Shown here: piece after piece, positions 1 to 8,975 of the stretch
How the letters are laid out: every line of letters starts with the position of its first letter
How positions within the stretch are numbered: position 1 is the stretch's first letter
NCBI GenBank assembly: GCA_020631215.1
Contig: JAHDHS010000012.1
Span: 1-51,743, forward strand
Direction: 5' to 3'
Origin: Hellea sp.
Lineage (GTDB): Bacteria; Pseudomonadota; Alphaproteobacteria; Caulobacterales; Maricaulaceae
Length of the DNA stretch: 51,743 nt
The notes under the pieces: generated by a model
The model's database searches: none
The model's input: the letters and a program-made list of their open reading frames with translations, nothing else
What the model was told of the DNA's origin: nothing
Position numbers and translations under genes: made by a program

Positions 1-1032
1 GGTGATTATGAAGGCGCTCTTCCATTTTGGACTACCTATCGCGACTTGGGAATCCGCCTCTATAAAAAAGACCCGAGTAATATAGACTGGATTATGGAAG
101 CGGGATGGGGTGAAAACAATCTTGGAAGCATTGCCTTACAATTAAATCAACATGATGCTGCACTTGATTGGTTCGAAAAGGCTTCTGGTTACTTTGGAAA
201 AGTTTTATTGATTGATCCCGACCACTCATCAGCTCTCTATTCACAAGCCGATGCTTATGCTGGGGCCGCTCGTGCTGCCGCCGTAAATTCAAACGTAGAT
301 CAAGTTCGTAACTATCGACTTGAACAAATAAAAATATATGAAACTATGCTAGCCAAAGATCCACAAAATTTTATTGTCAAATTCCGGATTGCAAATGTTC
401 AGTTCCTGATCGCCAAAAATCTGGACTTCTATAAGCCCGATGATGACGTCGCGCAATACATGCGAAAACCCATCAGCTATATCGAAGATTTAATCGTTTA
501 TGAGCCAGATAATAAAGCGTGGATGTTATCCAGAAACAAGAATAAATTTTATTATTTAACTTTACTGTCAAGCCAGCAAGAGGCTGACACCGTGGCCGTA
601 TTTTTCAAAACATATATCGATTCAATTAAATCAATGTGGCCAAATAAAAACAATCAAGATATTTTGGAGTTAGCCGCAATAAATTATTTTTACTACAACG
701 GAAATCAAGCAAAGGCCAAAAACCTTCTCAATGAGGTGAACCGCAAATATCTTTCAGCTGGAGAAGCTGCTGGATTTGACTCCATAACATTACGACATTT
801 ACTTGATATAAATGCCAAATTTGAAACCACTCAGCAAACCGAGAATATAGCTAAAAAAATTACTAAGATGGACATGAAGGATAGTGAGGCTAGACTTCCG
901 CACAATGTCTTTCTTAAATTAAAAGCTTATGACCAACTTGGAGTATGTGCCCAAGTAAGAGAGCTATATAGCTCTCTTACGTCACGTGGATATACTCCTG
1001 ATTTAACAAAATTAAAATGTTCGCGAATCTAA
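1..1032 (+). CDS. TPR-like protein, C-terminal fragment (5' end outside window)
   Basis: The frame is open from the first base, so the true start lies upstream; a TTG at 46 is only an internal Leu codon. About 343 residues are visible. The first part resembles tetratricopeptide helices (alternating Ala/Tyr/Leu patterns such as NNLGSIALQL and AALDWFEKASGYF, then LLIDPDHSSALYSQADAYAGAARAA-type helices), followed by a mostly helical tail without a recognisable catalytic motif. The base composition is clearly more AT-rich than the next genes (many AAA, AAT and ATA codons), which suggests a horizontally acquired or fast-evolving gene. Such C-terminal repeats are common in kinase-TPR or winged-helix-TPR signalling proteins, but the effector part, if any, is not in the window. 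It converges on the next gene with a 19-base gap and no obvious terminator. Confidence 0.7.
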   Translation, partial: GDYEGALPFWTTYRDLGIRLYKKDPSNIDWIMEAGWGENNLGSIALQLNQHDAALDWFEKASGYFGKVLLIDPDHSSALYSQADAYAGAARAAAVNSNVDQVRNYRLEQIKIYETMLAKDPQNFIVKFRIANVQFLIAKNLDFYKPDDDVAQYMRKPISYIEDLIVYEPDNKAWMLSRNKNKFYYLTLLSSQQEADTVAVFFKTYIDSIKSMWPNKNNQDILELAAINYFYYNGNQAKAKNLLNEVNRKYLSAGEAAGFDSITLRHLLDINAKFETTQQTENIAKKITKMDMKDSEARLPHNVFLKLKAYDQLGVCAQVRELYSSLTSRGYTPDLTKLKCSRI

Positions 1033-1051
1033 GCGTATATATCTTCCAAAT

Positions 1052-1645
1052 TTAAAACGGCGGATCATTTCTCTGACCAGGGTCGATGATAATCGGTGTC
1101 GTCATTCTCTTTCCATCGATTGTTTGATTTATGTCGACATGTAGGTTGAATTTCAAACCTGTAGGGCCGCTGCGATGCGCATTTAAAAGCAGAAATGCAT
1201 TGCGATTATCGAGTGTGCAAATCTTGGAAAAATTTCGCAACATGTCATCGCGATCATTGACAGTGCTGTACTGACAATTTTTTGAAAACTTCCAACTGCG
1301 CTTCCTCAGATAGTATAATATCCACACAGGCATTTTCGCCTGAAGATCGAGGGGGCTGGGCACGCCTGGGCCCTGTACGCCGTCTATTTTAGAAAAATAG
1401 CTGACATAATCTTTGAAAATTCTCTCAGGGTTTACGCCGCTGAATTTTCTGTCGAACATATAGTCTGGAATTTCGTCTTTGCATTTTATATAGAGGCTTT
1501 TAACGTCGGGTGCGATCATACGTTCACGCACCAGTTCACCTTTTTCATTAATATCAATGATGACTGGGCAAAGAATCGGGCCCTTGCCCAGACGCGCCTC
1601 TTGGTAATCATCCCAGTGTTCGAGATATTTGTGGTTCTTGCTCAT
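1052..1645 (-). CDS. Hypothetical protein, 197 aa
   Basis: I do not recognise the family with certainty. The ATG is preceded by a strong Shine-Dalgarno (AGGAGG about 8 bases upstream), so the start is well supported. There is no signal peptide and no membrane segment. The sequence is mixed alpha/beta with a basic middle (YYLRKRSWKFSKNC) and a C-terminal stretch containing FNLHVDI, then PIIIDPGQRNDPPF. It lies 65 bases downstream of the protease gene on the same strand and may share its transcript. A small family of uncharacterised alphaproteobacterial proteins has a similar ending, but I assign no function. Confidence 0.75.
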   Translation of the reverse strand: MSKNHKYLEHWDDYQEARLGKGPILCPVIIDINEKGELVRERMIAPDVKSLYIKCKDEIPDYMFDRKFSGVNPERIFKDYVSYFSKIDGVQGPGVPSPLDLQAKMPVWILYYLRKRSWKFSKNCQYSTVNDRDDMLRNFSKICTLDNRNAFLLLNAHRSGPTGLKFNLHVDINQTIDGKRMTTPIIIDPGQRNDPPF

Positions 1646-1710
1646 GGCTTTATCCTCCTATTTCACCATCCCTGTTTGAAGTCTAATTCAATCCTGCGCC
1701 GTGATCCGCG

Positions 1711-3615
1711 TCACGCCAATTTATGTTTTAAGTCATCAAGCGCGACCGCCGCTTCAATCATTGGGACCGCCATGGCGAAATTCGCCGCTTCGGCCCAATC
1801 GAATGCCACGTCAAAGCCAAAATGCACGCCGAGCAAATCACCGCTTTGCTTGTCCAAAACCGGAGAGCCTGAACTGCCGCCTGTGGTCGAGGCATTATGG
1901 CAAAGCGCGGTCATTTCTTCATCCTGATGAATAATGTCAGAGACTGGCACACTTACGCCCAGCGGGTCATCCTGATCGCTGCTGTGGCGGAAGATATGAC
2001 CTTCGGAAAGACGCTTCACAGCAAAGATCGGATTTTCTTCAACCACGGCTGCGATTTTATCTGTGACATTGCGCGGGCACGGATAGCCTATCACGACAAT
2101 CTCGCGGTCCTGAATACCATTAACATCAAACACATTTAATGAGATTGGCTTGCGTTTACGCACAGATTTCGCGAGCCGAAAGATCGCCACATCCAGACCC
2201 GGTAGAAAGATCGGGTCATCCTCTGTAAATGCATGAAATTCTGACTTGTCCTCATCCTTTTCGGCCCAAAATTCGATCCCGCCGCCTTGTTTGATATCCT
2301 CCAGATACATTTCATAGACATGGCGGTTGGTCAGCACATGATTAGGCGAAATCAGAAAGCCTGTCCCCATGGCGACATCTTCATTCGTAGGCACGCCGAT
2401 TTGAGGGTACCCAATACGCCCGGTCGCGTGATAGGCACGGCGCACTGGCGCATAGACGCCTGACAAATTCCCCAGCTGTCCGGCCGCTAATTGTCCGCCA
2501 ACGCCGCCCGTGGGCACAGAACCGGGCACCATGACACTGCCGGCAAAAACAAGACCTTTGTCCTCCGGCCGTTCCAGTTTTGGCCGCAGATCCGCTGCCT
2601 TCTCTACAATTTCAGCCACTTTGGACTGCACGATAGTCTGAGCGGCGGCTTTACCGCCTCGTTTAATCAGAACGACAAGCAAACCTAAATTTGCCAGTCC
2701 AAGCAACCCTGCCAAATATGGCCATACACCTGATCCCTGATTTGCTTTCAGCCGATCAATTTCGCGCTGCAATCTATCGAGTTCACTCGCAACAGAGTTC
2801 GGTGTGGTAGCATTGCGCAACTGCTCAAGCTCCTGTGACTGCGCTGCCAAACTGGCCGTTAAAGCCTGAATATCTTTTTCAAGTTGAGTGCGTCTTGCCT
2901 GTTCGACTAATTTTTGACGACTGGCCTCAACCAAAGCCTCTTCCAGCAAGGTCGTGCGGTCTGTGTCTGTCTCTCCCGAAACCACAGGCGGCAATTCCAC
3001 TTCCGGGGCAGCAACATCTGAGCATAAAGCCAATCGCAAATATTCAAGCTGCGTCGGCGATTCTATATAATAGGTTAGACTCCCATCAAAACTTGAACTT
3101 CTAAGATAAGTCAAAACATCTTCCGATAAGGACGGATTGTGATCCTGATATCTAAAGCCTGCTAAGTCGAGCGTTCTTTTAAACTCCTGACTGCTGGCCG
3201 CAGACGATAAATATGCCGCGCCATCTTCCACATAAGGGCTGTGGTGCATGGGCCAGCGATTTACAAAATTCCCTAATTGAACGCTGCCAATGCCTTGGCT
3301 TGGAGAAACCCGCTCATATATCGCCCCGCTCGTGATCTCCTGCGGCAGGTTTGAGAAATCTGCGACCCATAAATCTGCACCGCCATCAACACTATCCACC
3401 CATAACTCGGCATTGGGCAGCCATTGCCCGCCATTCATCGCATCTGGCAGCGTTAAAGCGCCCCTGTCACCGAGTTCGTAAATCCATAATGTTTGATCCG
3501 CGCCACATGCTAAATTCGTCAGGTCCTCCCGCGGCTGCGCGAAGGCAAGCGTCGACCGCATGCCGACGAGTAGCAAAATAAATAAGACTAAAAAATTACG
3601 CGCCAGCCCCGGCAT
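1711..3615 (-). CDS. Membrane-anchored trypsin-like serine protease with coiled coil
   Basis: This 634-residue protein begins with a signal peptide (residues 1-26). Residues 27-220 are an unrecognised extracytoplasmic region, 225-294 a predicted coiled coil, 298-316 a hydrophobic membrane segment followed by IKRGGK, and 400-634 a trypsin-like (S1C/V8-type) peptidase. The probable triad is His432 in TNRHV, Asp475 in GLDVAIF and Ser582 in GGSSGSP. The start is supported by GGGGAGAG upstream of ATG. If the signal peptide is used, positive-inside logic puts the peptidase in the cytosol and the sensor-like N-terminus in the periplasm. There is no PDZ domain, so this is not DegP/HtrA. Targets are unknown. 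Confidence 0.87.
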   Translation of the reverse strand: MPGLARNFLVLFILLLVGMRSTLAFAQPREDLTNLACGADQTLWIYELGDRGALTLPDAMNGGQWLPNAELWVDSVDGGADLWVADFSNLPQEITSGAIYERVSPSQGIGSVQLGNFVNRWPMHHSPYVEDGAAYLSSAASSQEFKRTLDLAGFRYQDHNPSLSEDVLTYLRSSSFDGSLTYYIESPTQLEYLRLALCSDVAAPEVELPPVVSGETDTDRTTLLEEALVEASRQKLVEQARRTQLEKDIQALTASLAAQSQELEQLRNATTPNSVASELDRLQREIDRLKANQGSGVWPYLAGLLGLANLGLLVVLIKRGGKAAAQTIVQSKVAEIVEKAADLRPKLERPEDKGLVFAGSVMVPGSVPTGGVGGQLAAGQLGNLSGVYAPVRRAYHATGRIGYPQIGVPTNEDVAMGTGFLISPNHVLTNRHVYEMYLEDIKQGGGIEFWAEKDEDKSEFHAFTEDDPIFLPGLDVAIFRLAKSVRKRKPISLNVFDVNGIQDREIVVIGYPCPRNVTDKIAAVVEENPIFAVKRLSEGHIFRHSSDQDDPLGVSVPVSDIIHQDEEMTALCHNASTTGGSSGSPVLDKQSGDLLGVHFGFDVAFDWAEAANFAMAVPMIEAAVALDDLKHKLA

Positions 3616-3764
3616 TCAAGCTCTCCCCGCTACACTATCTAATAAATTCTGATATTATGAAAGTGTTTTCTTAGGCCGCCATGACGCTCATCACGCTTTT
3701 GGTTTTTTTCACAGAATAAGAATGGCTTGTTTTCTTTTATCTTTTTGCGGCCTATATATTTTTC

Positions 3765-5273
3765 ATGACCACATCTGCGGAACATAATTACATAGCCAAT
3801 TATGAAGCCGCTCTGGTTGGATTGAAAAACAAGCCGGACGATAAACTTTTACAATATCAGGCCGTCCTGAGCTTGGCGCGCGCTGGATCACTGGACTTCG
3901 CGATTACAGAATATAAGCGCTATGGCCTGGACAAAGTCAAAAACCATGAAGAAATCATGGCTCTGGGTGGGCGGCTCTCTAAAGATCAATATTTACGCCG
4001 TTCAGGCAAAGCGGCATTAAACCACGCCCGCGATGCCGCACACAAATATGAAACCGCTTTCCAAGCCACAGGCGGATATTTTTCCGGTGTGAATGCGGCC
4101 ACTATGGCGTTGATGGCGGATATGCCTGACGCGGTGATCAAGGATCGGGCTAAGACTATTTTGGATCTTTTGCCCGCAACCGATGATTTATCTTCTGAGG
4201 ACAAATATTTCACCGAAGCGACCCGAGCGGAATGCCAACTGCTGTTGGGCAGCTCAGCCAAATCCTATGAAGATTTACGGGCCGCCTTTGATCACGATCC
4301 GCTCAATTACAGTGCTCATGCGACGACGCTGAAACAATTTCGTATGATAACCGCCAAGCAAGGCGTGGACGGCGATTGGCTGTCCGATTTCCGCACCCCC
4401 AAAGCCATTCATTATGCGGGACACATATTTGGCACTGATAAAGCGCAAGAGCCTTATCTCGAGCGGCTTCATATCGAATTATCGGATATCATTCAGAAAC
4501 AGGATATCGGCTTTGGCTATGGCGCCTTGGCGGCTGGCTCTGACATCTTAATTGCTGAGGCCTTATTGGCTGAAGGCGCCGAACTTCATGTAATTCTGCC
4601 TTGCGATGAAGCCAGCTTTATAACCCAATCAGTGGCTCCGTTTGGACAAATATGGATGGATCGCTACCAAAGCTGCCGGGATCAAGCCGCAAGTGTGACA
4701 CCTCTATCATCGGCGGCAAGCTGGCCTGATCCCGTGCAAAACCGCATGACAGGCCATGTTGCGATGGGTCAGGCCGTGCTCAGAGCCCAGACCTTGGCAG
4801 CGCCAACCATGCAGCTTTTGATATGGAATGAAAACTCAGGACACAGCTACACCGCTACCCATGCTGGCGACTGGGCGGAGACCGGCCGCGAGCAGGTCAT
4901 TGTACCTTACCCGCTCAAACCAAATGGCTCAAAACCCTCATCCCAATCCATTACGGACATCTATGAAATTCTTCTTTTAAACGATGAAAAGACAGAACAC
5001 ATAAAGCTGACTGCGTTCTTCCAACTTGCTCATGTAAAGGATAGCTACCGCGAAGGCATGGCGGTTCATCTAAAAACAAATCTTGAAGAAGATCATCAAA
5101 TCCTGGCCGCCCTCTCAGAGGCGGCACGACCCTATGAAATTTTGATCTCTGAAAGTTTGGCCAGTATTTTGGCGTTTTTAAATGAAGCAGAATTTAAGCC
5201 CGTTTACGCAGGACAAATCACATCTGAAACCGGCGCTATAATTCGCGCCTATACATTATCAATCCAAAATTGA
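3765..5273 (+). CDS. TPR-like / SLOG-like signalling protein with class III cyclase-like remnant
   Basis: The 502-residue protein has a helical TPR or TRAFs-binding-type N-terminal half (about 1-200). A Rossmann-like module follows (about 212-380): IHYAGHIFG, then GFGYGALAAGSDILIAEALL, then GAELHVILPCDE, resembling SLOG/LOG-type nucleotide-binding folds. In alphaproteobacterial relatives I know, this TPR-SLOG pair precedes a class III adenylate cyclase. Here only about 75 C-terminal residues (REGMAVHL, SEAARPYEILISESLASIL) look like the end of such a domain, and the metal-binding Asp-containing core is missing, so cyclase activity is unlikely. Residue matches come from memory of the family; the remnant is inference. 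No Shine-Dalgarno is visible before the ATG. It ends directly against the convergent Crp/Fnr gene. Confidence 0.8.
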   Translation: MTTSAEHNYIANYEAALVGLKNKPDDKLLQYQAVLSLARAGSLDFAITEYKRYGLDKVKNHEEIMALGGRLSKDQYLRRSGKAALNHARDAAHKYETAFQATGGYFSGVNAATMALMADMPDAVIKDRAKTILDLLPATDDLSSEDKYFTEATRAECQLLLGSSAKSYEDLRAAFDHDPLNYSAHATTLKQFRMITAKQGVDGDWLSDFRTPKAIHYAGHIFGTDKAQEPYLERLHIELSDIIQKQDIGFGYGALAAGSDILIAEALLAEGAELHVILPCDEASFITQSVAPFGQIWMDRYQSCRDQAASVTPLSSAASWPDPVQNRMTGHVAMGQAVLRAQTLAAPTMQLLIWNENSGHSYTATHAGDWAETGREQVIVPYPLKPNGSKPSSQSITDIYEILLLNDEKTEHIKLTAFFQLAHVKDSYREGMAVHLKTNLEEDHQILAALSEAARPYEILISESLASILAFLNEAEFKPVYAGQITSETGAIIRAYTLSIQN

Positions 5274-5918
5274 TTATTTTATTCCGTCTTTCAGGCGCTC
5301 CGGCTGATCAACAATCAAGGCCCCCGGCGAGCGGGATAGAATGCCTTTTTTTTGCAATTCACTGACTGTTCGCGAGACAGTTTCCCGGGTTGAATTAATT
5401 CGTAGTGCTATATCAACAAACACCGGGCTGGGCCGGATGACATCACGCCCTGCATCAACCCCCATCGGACTGGAAAGGCGGGCCAGTTCTGCGCAAACCC
5501 GCCCCTTGGCAGACAATGTATAAGCCTCGACCAGGCGGCGCATCATCTGATCCAATCTCTGCGCCAAATCTTCTGACAAAGAATGACCAAATTCATCCGC
5601 CTCTTCTATTAGACGTTTCACAGCGCCTACGGGCATTAAAAGGGTTGATAATTCAGTTTCTGCTGAAATTTCATAATTAATCGGCAGCCCGGAAAAATAT
5701 GACATGTGACCTAAAAAATCACCTGGCTCAAAAAAACCCAACCAAGTTTCATCGCCGGACGCCGAATAAGATAAAGCCTTAGCTCTGCCTGATATTATCA
5801 GGCCAATATGTGAGCTAATTTCATCCTGCAATAAGATTGCATCACCGGCATGATAGACTTTGCGATTGCCAGCTTTCTCCAAAAGTGGATACCAAGGCTT
5901 ATCCGTGGGGCTCATCAT
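5274..5918 (-). CDS. Crp/Fnr-family transcriptional regulator with atypical ligand cassette
   Basis: This 214-residue regulator has an N-terminal cyclic-nucleotide-binding beta-roll (about 15-115), a dimerisation helix, and a C-terminal HTH_Crp winged helix with recognition region INSTRETVSRTVSELQKKGIL. The phosphate-binding cassette reads PGDFLGHMSYFSGLPINYEIS: the Glu and the Arg-Ser pair that bind cAMP in E. coli Crp are not at the expected places. No N-terminal Cys cluster for an FNR iron-sulfur centre is present. The ligand, if any, is probably not cAMP bound in the classical way. Two consecutive ATGs begin the gene and there is only a weak ribosome site. Its stop abuts the stop of the TPR/SLOG gene with no gap. 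Confidence 0.92.
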   Translation of the reverse strand: MMSPTDKPWYPLLEKAGNRKVYHAGDAILLQDEISSHIGLIISGRAKALSYSASGDETWLGFFEPGDFLGHMSYFSGLPINYEISAETELSTLLMPVGAVKRLIEEADEFGHSLSEDLAQRLDQMMRRLVEAYTLSAKGRVCAELARLSSPMGVDAGRDVIRPSPVFVDIALRINSTRETVSRTVSELQKKGILSRSPGALIVDQPERLKDGIK

Positions 5919-5924
5919 GAATTC

Positions 5925-5952
5925 TAGCTACCCGATTGCCCCTTTTTGTCAA
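5925..5952 (-). promoter_or_regulatory. Possible promoter of the Crp/Fnr gene
   Basis: On the minus strand there is a perfect -35 hexamer TTGACA, a 16-base spacer and a poor -10 (TAGCTA). If used, the transcript would begin at or very near the first ATG, giving a leaderless mRNA, which fits the weak Shine-Dalgarno. The -10 is too weak for a firm call. Confidence 0.3.
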
Positions 5953-6015
5953 AGTCTATTTTGATGGGTCTTGCCTCTATCTTTTAATGGCGAAACCCGT
6001 CAAAAGCCCTGCGTC

Positions 6016-8973
6016 ATGTCAGGTGATCCACATTCAATTATAAAGGCCGTTCTGGGCCCAACCAATACAGGTAAGACCCATTATGCGATCGATCGTATGC
6101 TCGGCCATGCCAGCGGTGTTATTGGTTTGCCCTTAAGACTTCTGGCACGTGAAGTTTATGACCGGATCGTCGCCCGCAAAGGCGAAAAGCTTTGCGCGCT
6201 GGTCACGGGCGAAGAGAAAATCATCCCTCCGACAGCGCAATATTATGTTTGCACCGTCGAAGCCATGCCTGTGGAGAAACGATTTAACTTTCTTGCCGTG
6301 GATGAGGTGCAACTCATGGGCCATCATGAACGCGGGCATATTTTTACTGATCGTGTCCTGCATTCCAGAGGTCTTTACGAAACGCTGTTTATGGGCGCAG
6401 AGACGTCACGCGATGTATTGGCGGCCTTGGTGCCAAATATAAAATTCGATCACAGGGAGAGATTTTCAACTCTTTCATATACTGGCCCTGCGAAACTGAC
6501 CCGCCTGCCGAAACGATCCGTGATCGTGGCCTTTTCGGCTGCAGAAGTATATGCTCTGGCAGAATTATTACGCCGGTTTCGCGGCGGGGCGGCCGTTGTC
6601 ATGGGCGGCCTTTCCCCGCGCACCCGAAACGCACAGGCTGAGTTATTTCAAAATGGTGATGTCGATTTTCTAGTCGCCACGGATGCCGTAGGCATGGGAC
6701 TAAACTTGGATACCGATCACGTCGCCTTTGCCGCTCTATCAAAATATGATGGCCGGAGACGACGTATGCTAACGCCAATGGAAGCTGCGCAGATCGCTGG
6801 GCGTGCTGGACGGTTTCGCAATGATGGCACTTTTGGCGTGACAGCTGATTGCGTAGAACCAGATGAGGAAATGGTCCGGCGCATTGAAGCCCATGAATTT
6901 GAGCCGCTGCATTATGTTGAATGGCGCCATTCTGATCTTGATTTTAACTCGCTCGACAGACTCCTGGACAGCCTGCATACCAAGCGCCCGACCAAACGTT
7001 TACGCCGAATAAAAGGCGCAGAAGATGAGGCTGCATTGGAACGGCTCATCGCTATTCCAGAAATTCGCGAGGCGATGAAAACCCGCGCCCAAGTCCGGCA
7101 ACTTTGGGACATATGCCAAATCCCGGATTTCCGAAATTTGACAATCGATACCCATGTGAAGCTATTACAGGATATATATCGCATGTTGGTTGCCCATGGC
7201 GGTCGCCTGCCGGATGATTTTATGGCAAAACGCATTGCGCGCTGTGATGACTTAACCGGTGAAGTGGAACAACTATCCGCCCGGCTGGCCCATATTCGCA
7301 CCTGGACTTATTGTGCTGGTAAATCCAGTTGGATGAGTCAACAAAAACATTGGGTAAATGCAGCCCGTGAGGTTGAAGACCGCCTATCAGATGCGCTACA
7401 CGAAAAATTGACTGCGCGATTTGTGGACCGCCGTACAAGCAAATTAATGAAGGGCATAGGAGCGGATGCATTTATGGGCGCCACTATAAAAGATAATGGC
7501 GAAGTTTTCGTCGATGAAATCCTAATCGGACGGTTGGAAGGCCTCCGCTTTACGCGCGATGAGAACGGATCGAAGTTAGAAGCCAAAGCTATCGACGCTG
7601 CCGCCCAGAAAGCCGTCGGTCCTGAAATCGACCGCCGCCTAACATCGTTGTGTGGGGGGACGCATGCTATCTTTACTTTATCCGATCAGGGCGAGGTGAT
7701 GTGGGGCGGGCAGGCTGTTGGAAAGATTGCGCCATCCGGCACCGTTTTCACGCCTGACGCGACCCTGATTGGCGGGGAACTCGGCCATGAAAATCTGCGG
7801 CATATGGCCGAGGATCGGATGCGGGAATTCCTGCGGGCTGAAGTCCAAACTCATCTACAGCCGCTGATCAAATTGAAAGAGTTCCAAGAGGCTGAGGGCA
7901 CCCTGCCCGAGGCCAAAGGTTTTGCTTACACCTTGGCCGAAAATCACGGCGCAGTCACCAGACGCCATTATGGTCAGGTTCTAAGAAACCTGCAGCAGGA
8001 ACCCAGACGACAGCTGCGCGGGGCCGGCGTAACTTTCGGACATTTCAATATCTATATGCCCGAGCTTATCAAACCCAAACCCGCAAGGCTGCTGAGTTTG
8101 CTGGTCGCTTATGGCGCGGGGGGTGATGGGAAACCCTTTATTCCATTTGCCGGAGTCACATCCATCCCGAATGAAGGCGATCTGGCCTCATTTAACTTCA
8201 ACGGCAAAACTTTATCGCTGGCGGGGTATCGGGCAGTTGGACCACGCATTGTGCGCTTTGATATTCTCAACCGCCTGTCCAATCTTATACGGGATGCCGT
8301 GGATCAATTTGACGAGGATAAAAAAGACGATACCGAAGGCGGCAAGTTCCAGATTATGCAGGAAATGCTCGCATTATTGGGATCGTCCTATGAGGATACG
8401 CGGGGGGTGTTACAGTCACTGAACTATGTGCCTGTGAAGGCAGATGAGCCTTTAACCAAACCCGCGCCCAAGCCTGATCCTGCGCCCGAACCCGCGCCTA
8501 AACCCGCCTCTCAACCCGAAAACAAAGATGACGCTTCCGGCCCGGAGGCAAAGCTTGACGCAGGGGCTGAGACAAAGACCCCTCCCAAGCCGGATGAACC
8601 TGAACTTACCAATATTGAAGGCGTCTCCAAAAGACAGATCAAGAAATTAACGCGGCGCAAGCGGCTGAACGTCTATAATCACCGCGTGACACATGAGGAC
8701 GGCACGTCAGAAGAGCTGCCCAATCTGGAATATTGGGTGCGAAAACAAAACAACCGTAAAGGCGGCGCTCCAAGAAAATTTGATAAAAAACCAACCAAAC
8801 GCCGCACGCGTAATTACACACAGGCCCCACCCAAAAAGGGTCCTTCGAAGCAGGCAAAAAAATTCGAGAATTCTCCTTTTGCGGCGCTCGCAGCCTTAAA
8901 GGGCGAGCCAGACAAACCTGCCGATAAAGCCAAGACGGAAACAACGAAAAAAGATGATAAGGCAGAGGATTAA
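6016..8973 (+). CDS. Suv3-type DEAD/DEAH superfamily RNA helicase
   Basis: This 985-residue helicase is of the Suv3 (mitochondrial/alphaproteobacterial) type that unwinds structured RNA with ATP. Motif I is GPTNTGKT (residues 14-21), Walker B is AVDEVQLMG, motif V region is DAVGMGLNLD, and motif VI is QIAGRAGRFR. A Suv3-like C-terminal region follows, then a Pro/Lys-rich, probably disordered tail from about residue 790 (KPAPKPDPAPEPAPKP, later TRRKRLNVYNHRVTHEDGT and many Lys). I chose the ATG at 6016, which begins MSGDPHSIIKAVLGP as in relatives; an in-frame TTG 45 bases upstream gives an unconvincing extension. It starts a helicase - S4 - fdxA - carD block that is conserved in many alphaproteobacteria. 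RNA-turnover function is by family. Confidence 0.93.
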   Translation: MSGDPHSIIKAVLGPTNTGKTHYAIDRMLGHASGVIGLPLRLLAREVYDRIVARKGEKLCALVTGEEKIIPPTAQYYVCTVEAMPVEKRFNFLAVDEVQLMGHHERGHIFTDRVLHSRGLYETLFMGAETSRDVLAALVPNIKFDHRERFSTLSYTGPAKLTRLPKRSVIVAFSAAEVYALAELLRRFRGGAAVVMGGLSPRTRNAQAELFQNGDVDFLVATDAVGMGLNLDTDHVAFAALSKYDGRRRRMLTPMEAAQIAGRAGRFRNDGTFGVTADCVEPDEEMVRRIEAHEFEPLHYVEWRHSDLDFNSLDRLLDSLHTKRPTKRLRRIKGAEDEAALERLIAIPEIREAMKTRAQVRQLWDICQIPDFRNLTIDTHVKLLQDIYRMLVAHGGRLPDDFMAKRIARCDDLTGEVEQLSARLAHIRTWTYCAGKSSWMSQQKHWVNAAREVEDRLSDALHEKLTARFVDRRTSKLMKGIGADAFMGATIKDNGEVFVDEILIGRLEGLRFTRDENGSKLEAKAIDAAAQKAVGPEIDRRLTSLCGGTHAIFTLSDQGEVMWGGQAVGKIAPSGTVFTPDATLIGGELGHENLRHMAEDRMREFLRAEVQTHLQPLIKLKEFQEAEGTLPEAKGFAYTLAENHGAVTRRHYGQVLRNLQQEPRRQLRGAGVTFGHFNIYMPELIKPKPARLLSLLVAYGAGGDGKPFIPFAGVTSIPNEGDLASFNFNGKTLSLAGYRAVGPRIVRFDILNRLSNLIRDAVDQFDEDKKDDTEGGKFQIMQEMLALLGSSYEDTRGVLQSLNYVPVKADEPLTKPAPKPDPAPEPAPKPASQPENKDDASGPEAKLDAGAETKTPPKPDEPELTNIEGVSKRQIKKLTRRKRLNVYNHRVTHEDGTSEELPNLEYWVRKQNNRKGGAPRKFDKKPTKRRTRNYTQAPPKKGPSKQAKKFENSPFAALAALKGEPDKPADKAKTETTKKDDKAED

Positions 8974-8975
8974 CC

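Noticed and set aside
5941-5965. FNR/Crp-type box upstream of the Crp/Fnr gene
   Set aside because: The half sites TTGTC and TTTGAT are not a symmetric match to TTGAT-N4-ATCAA.
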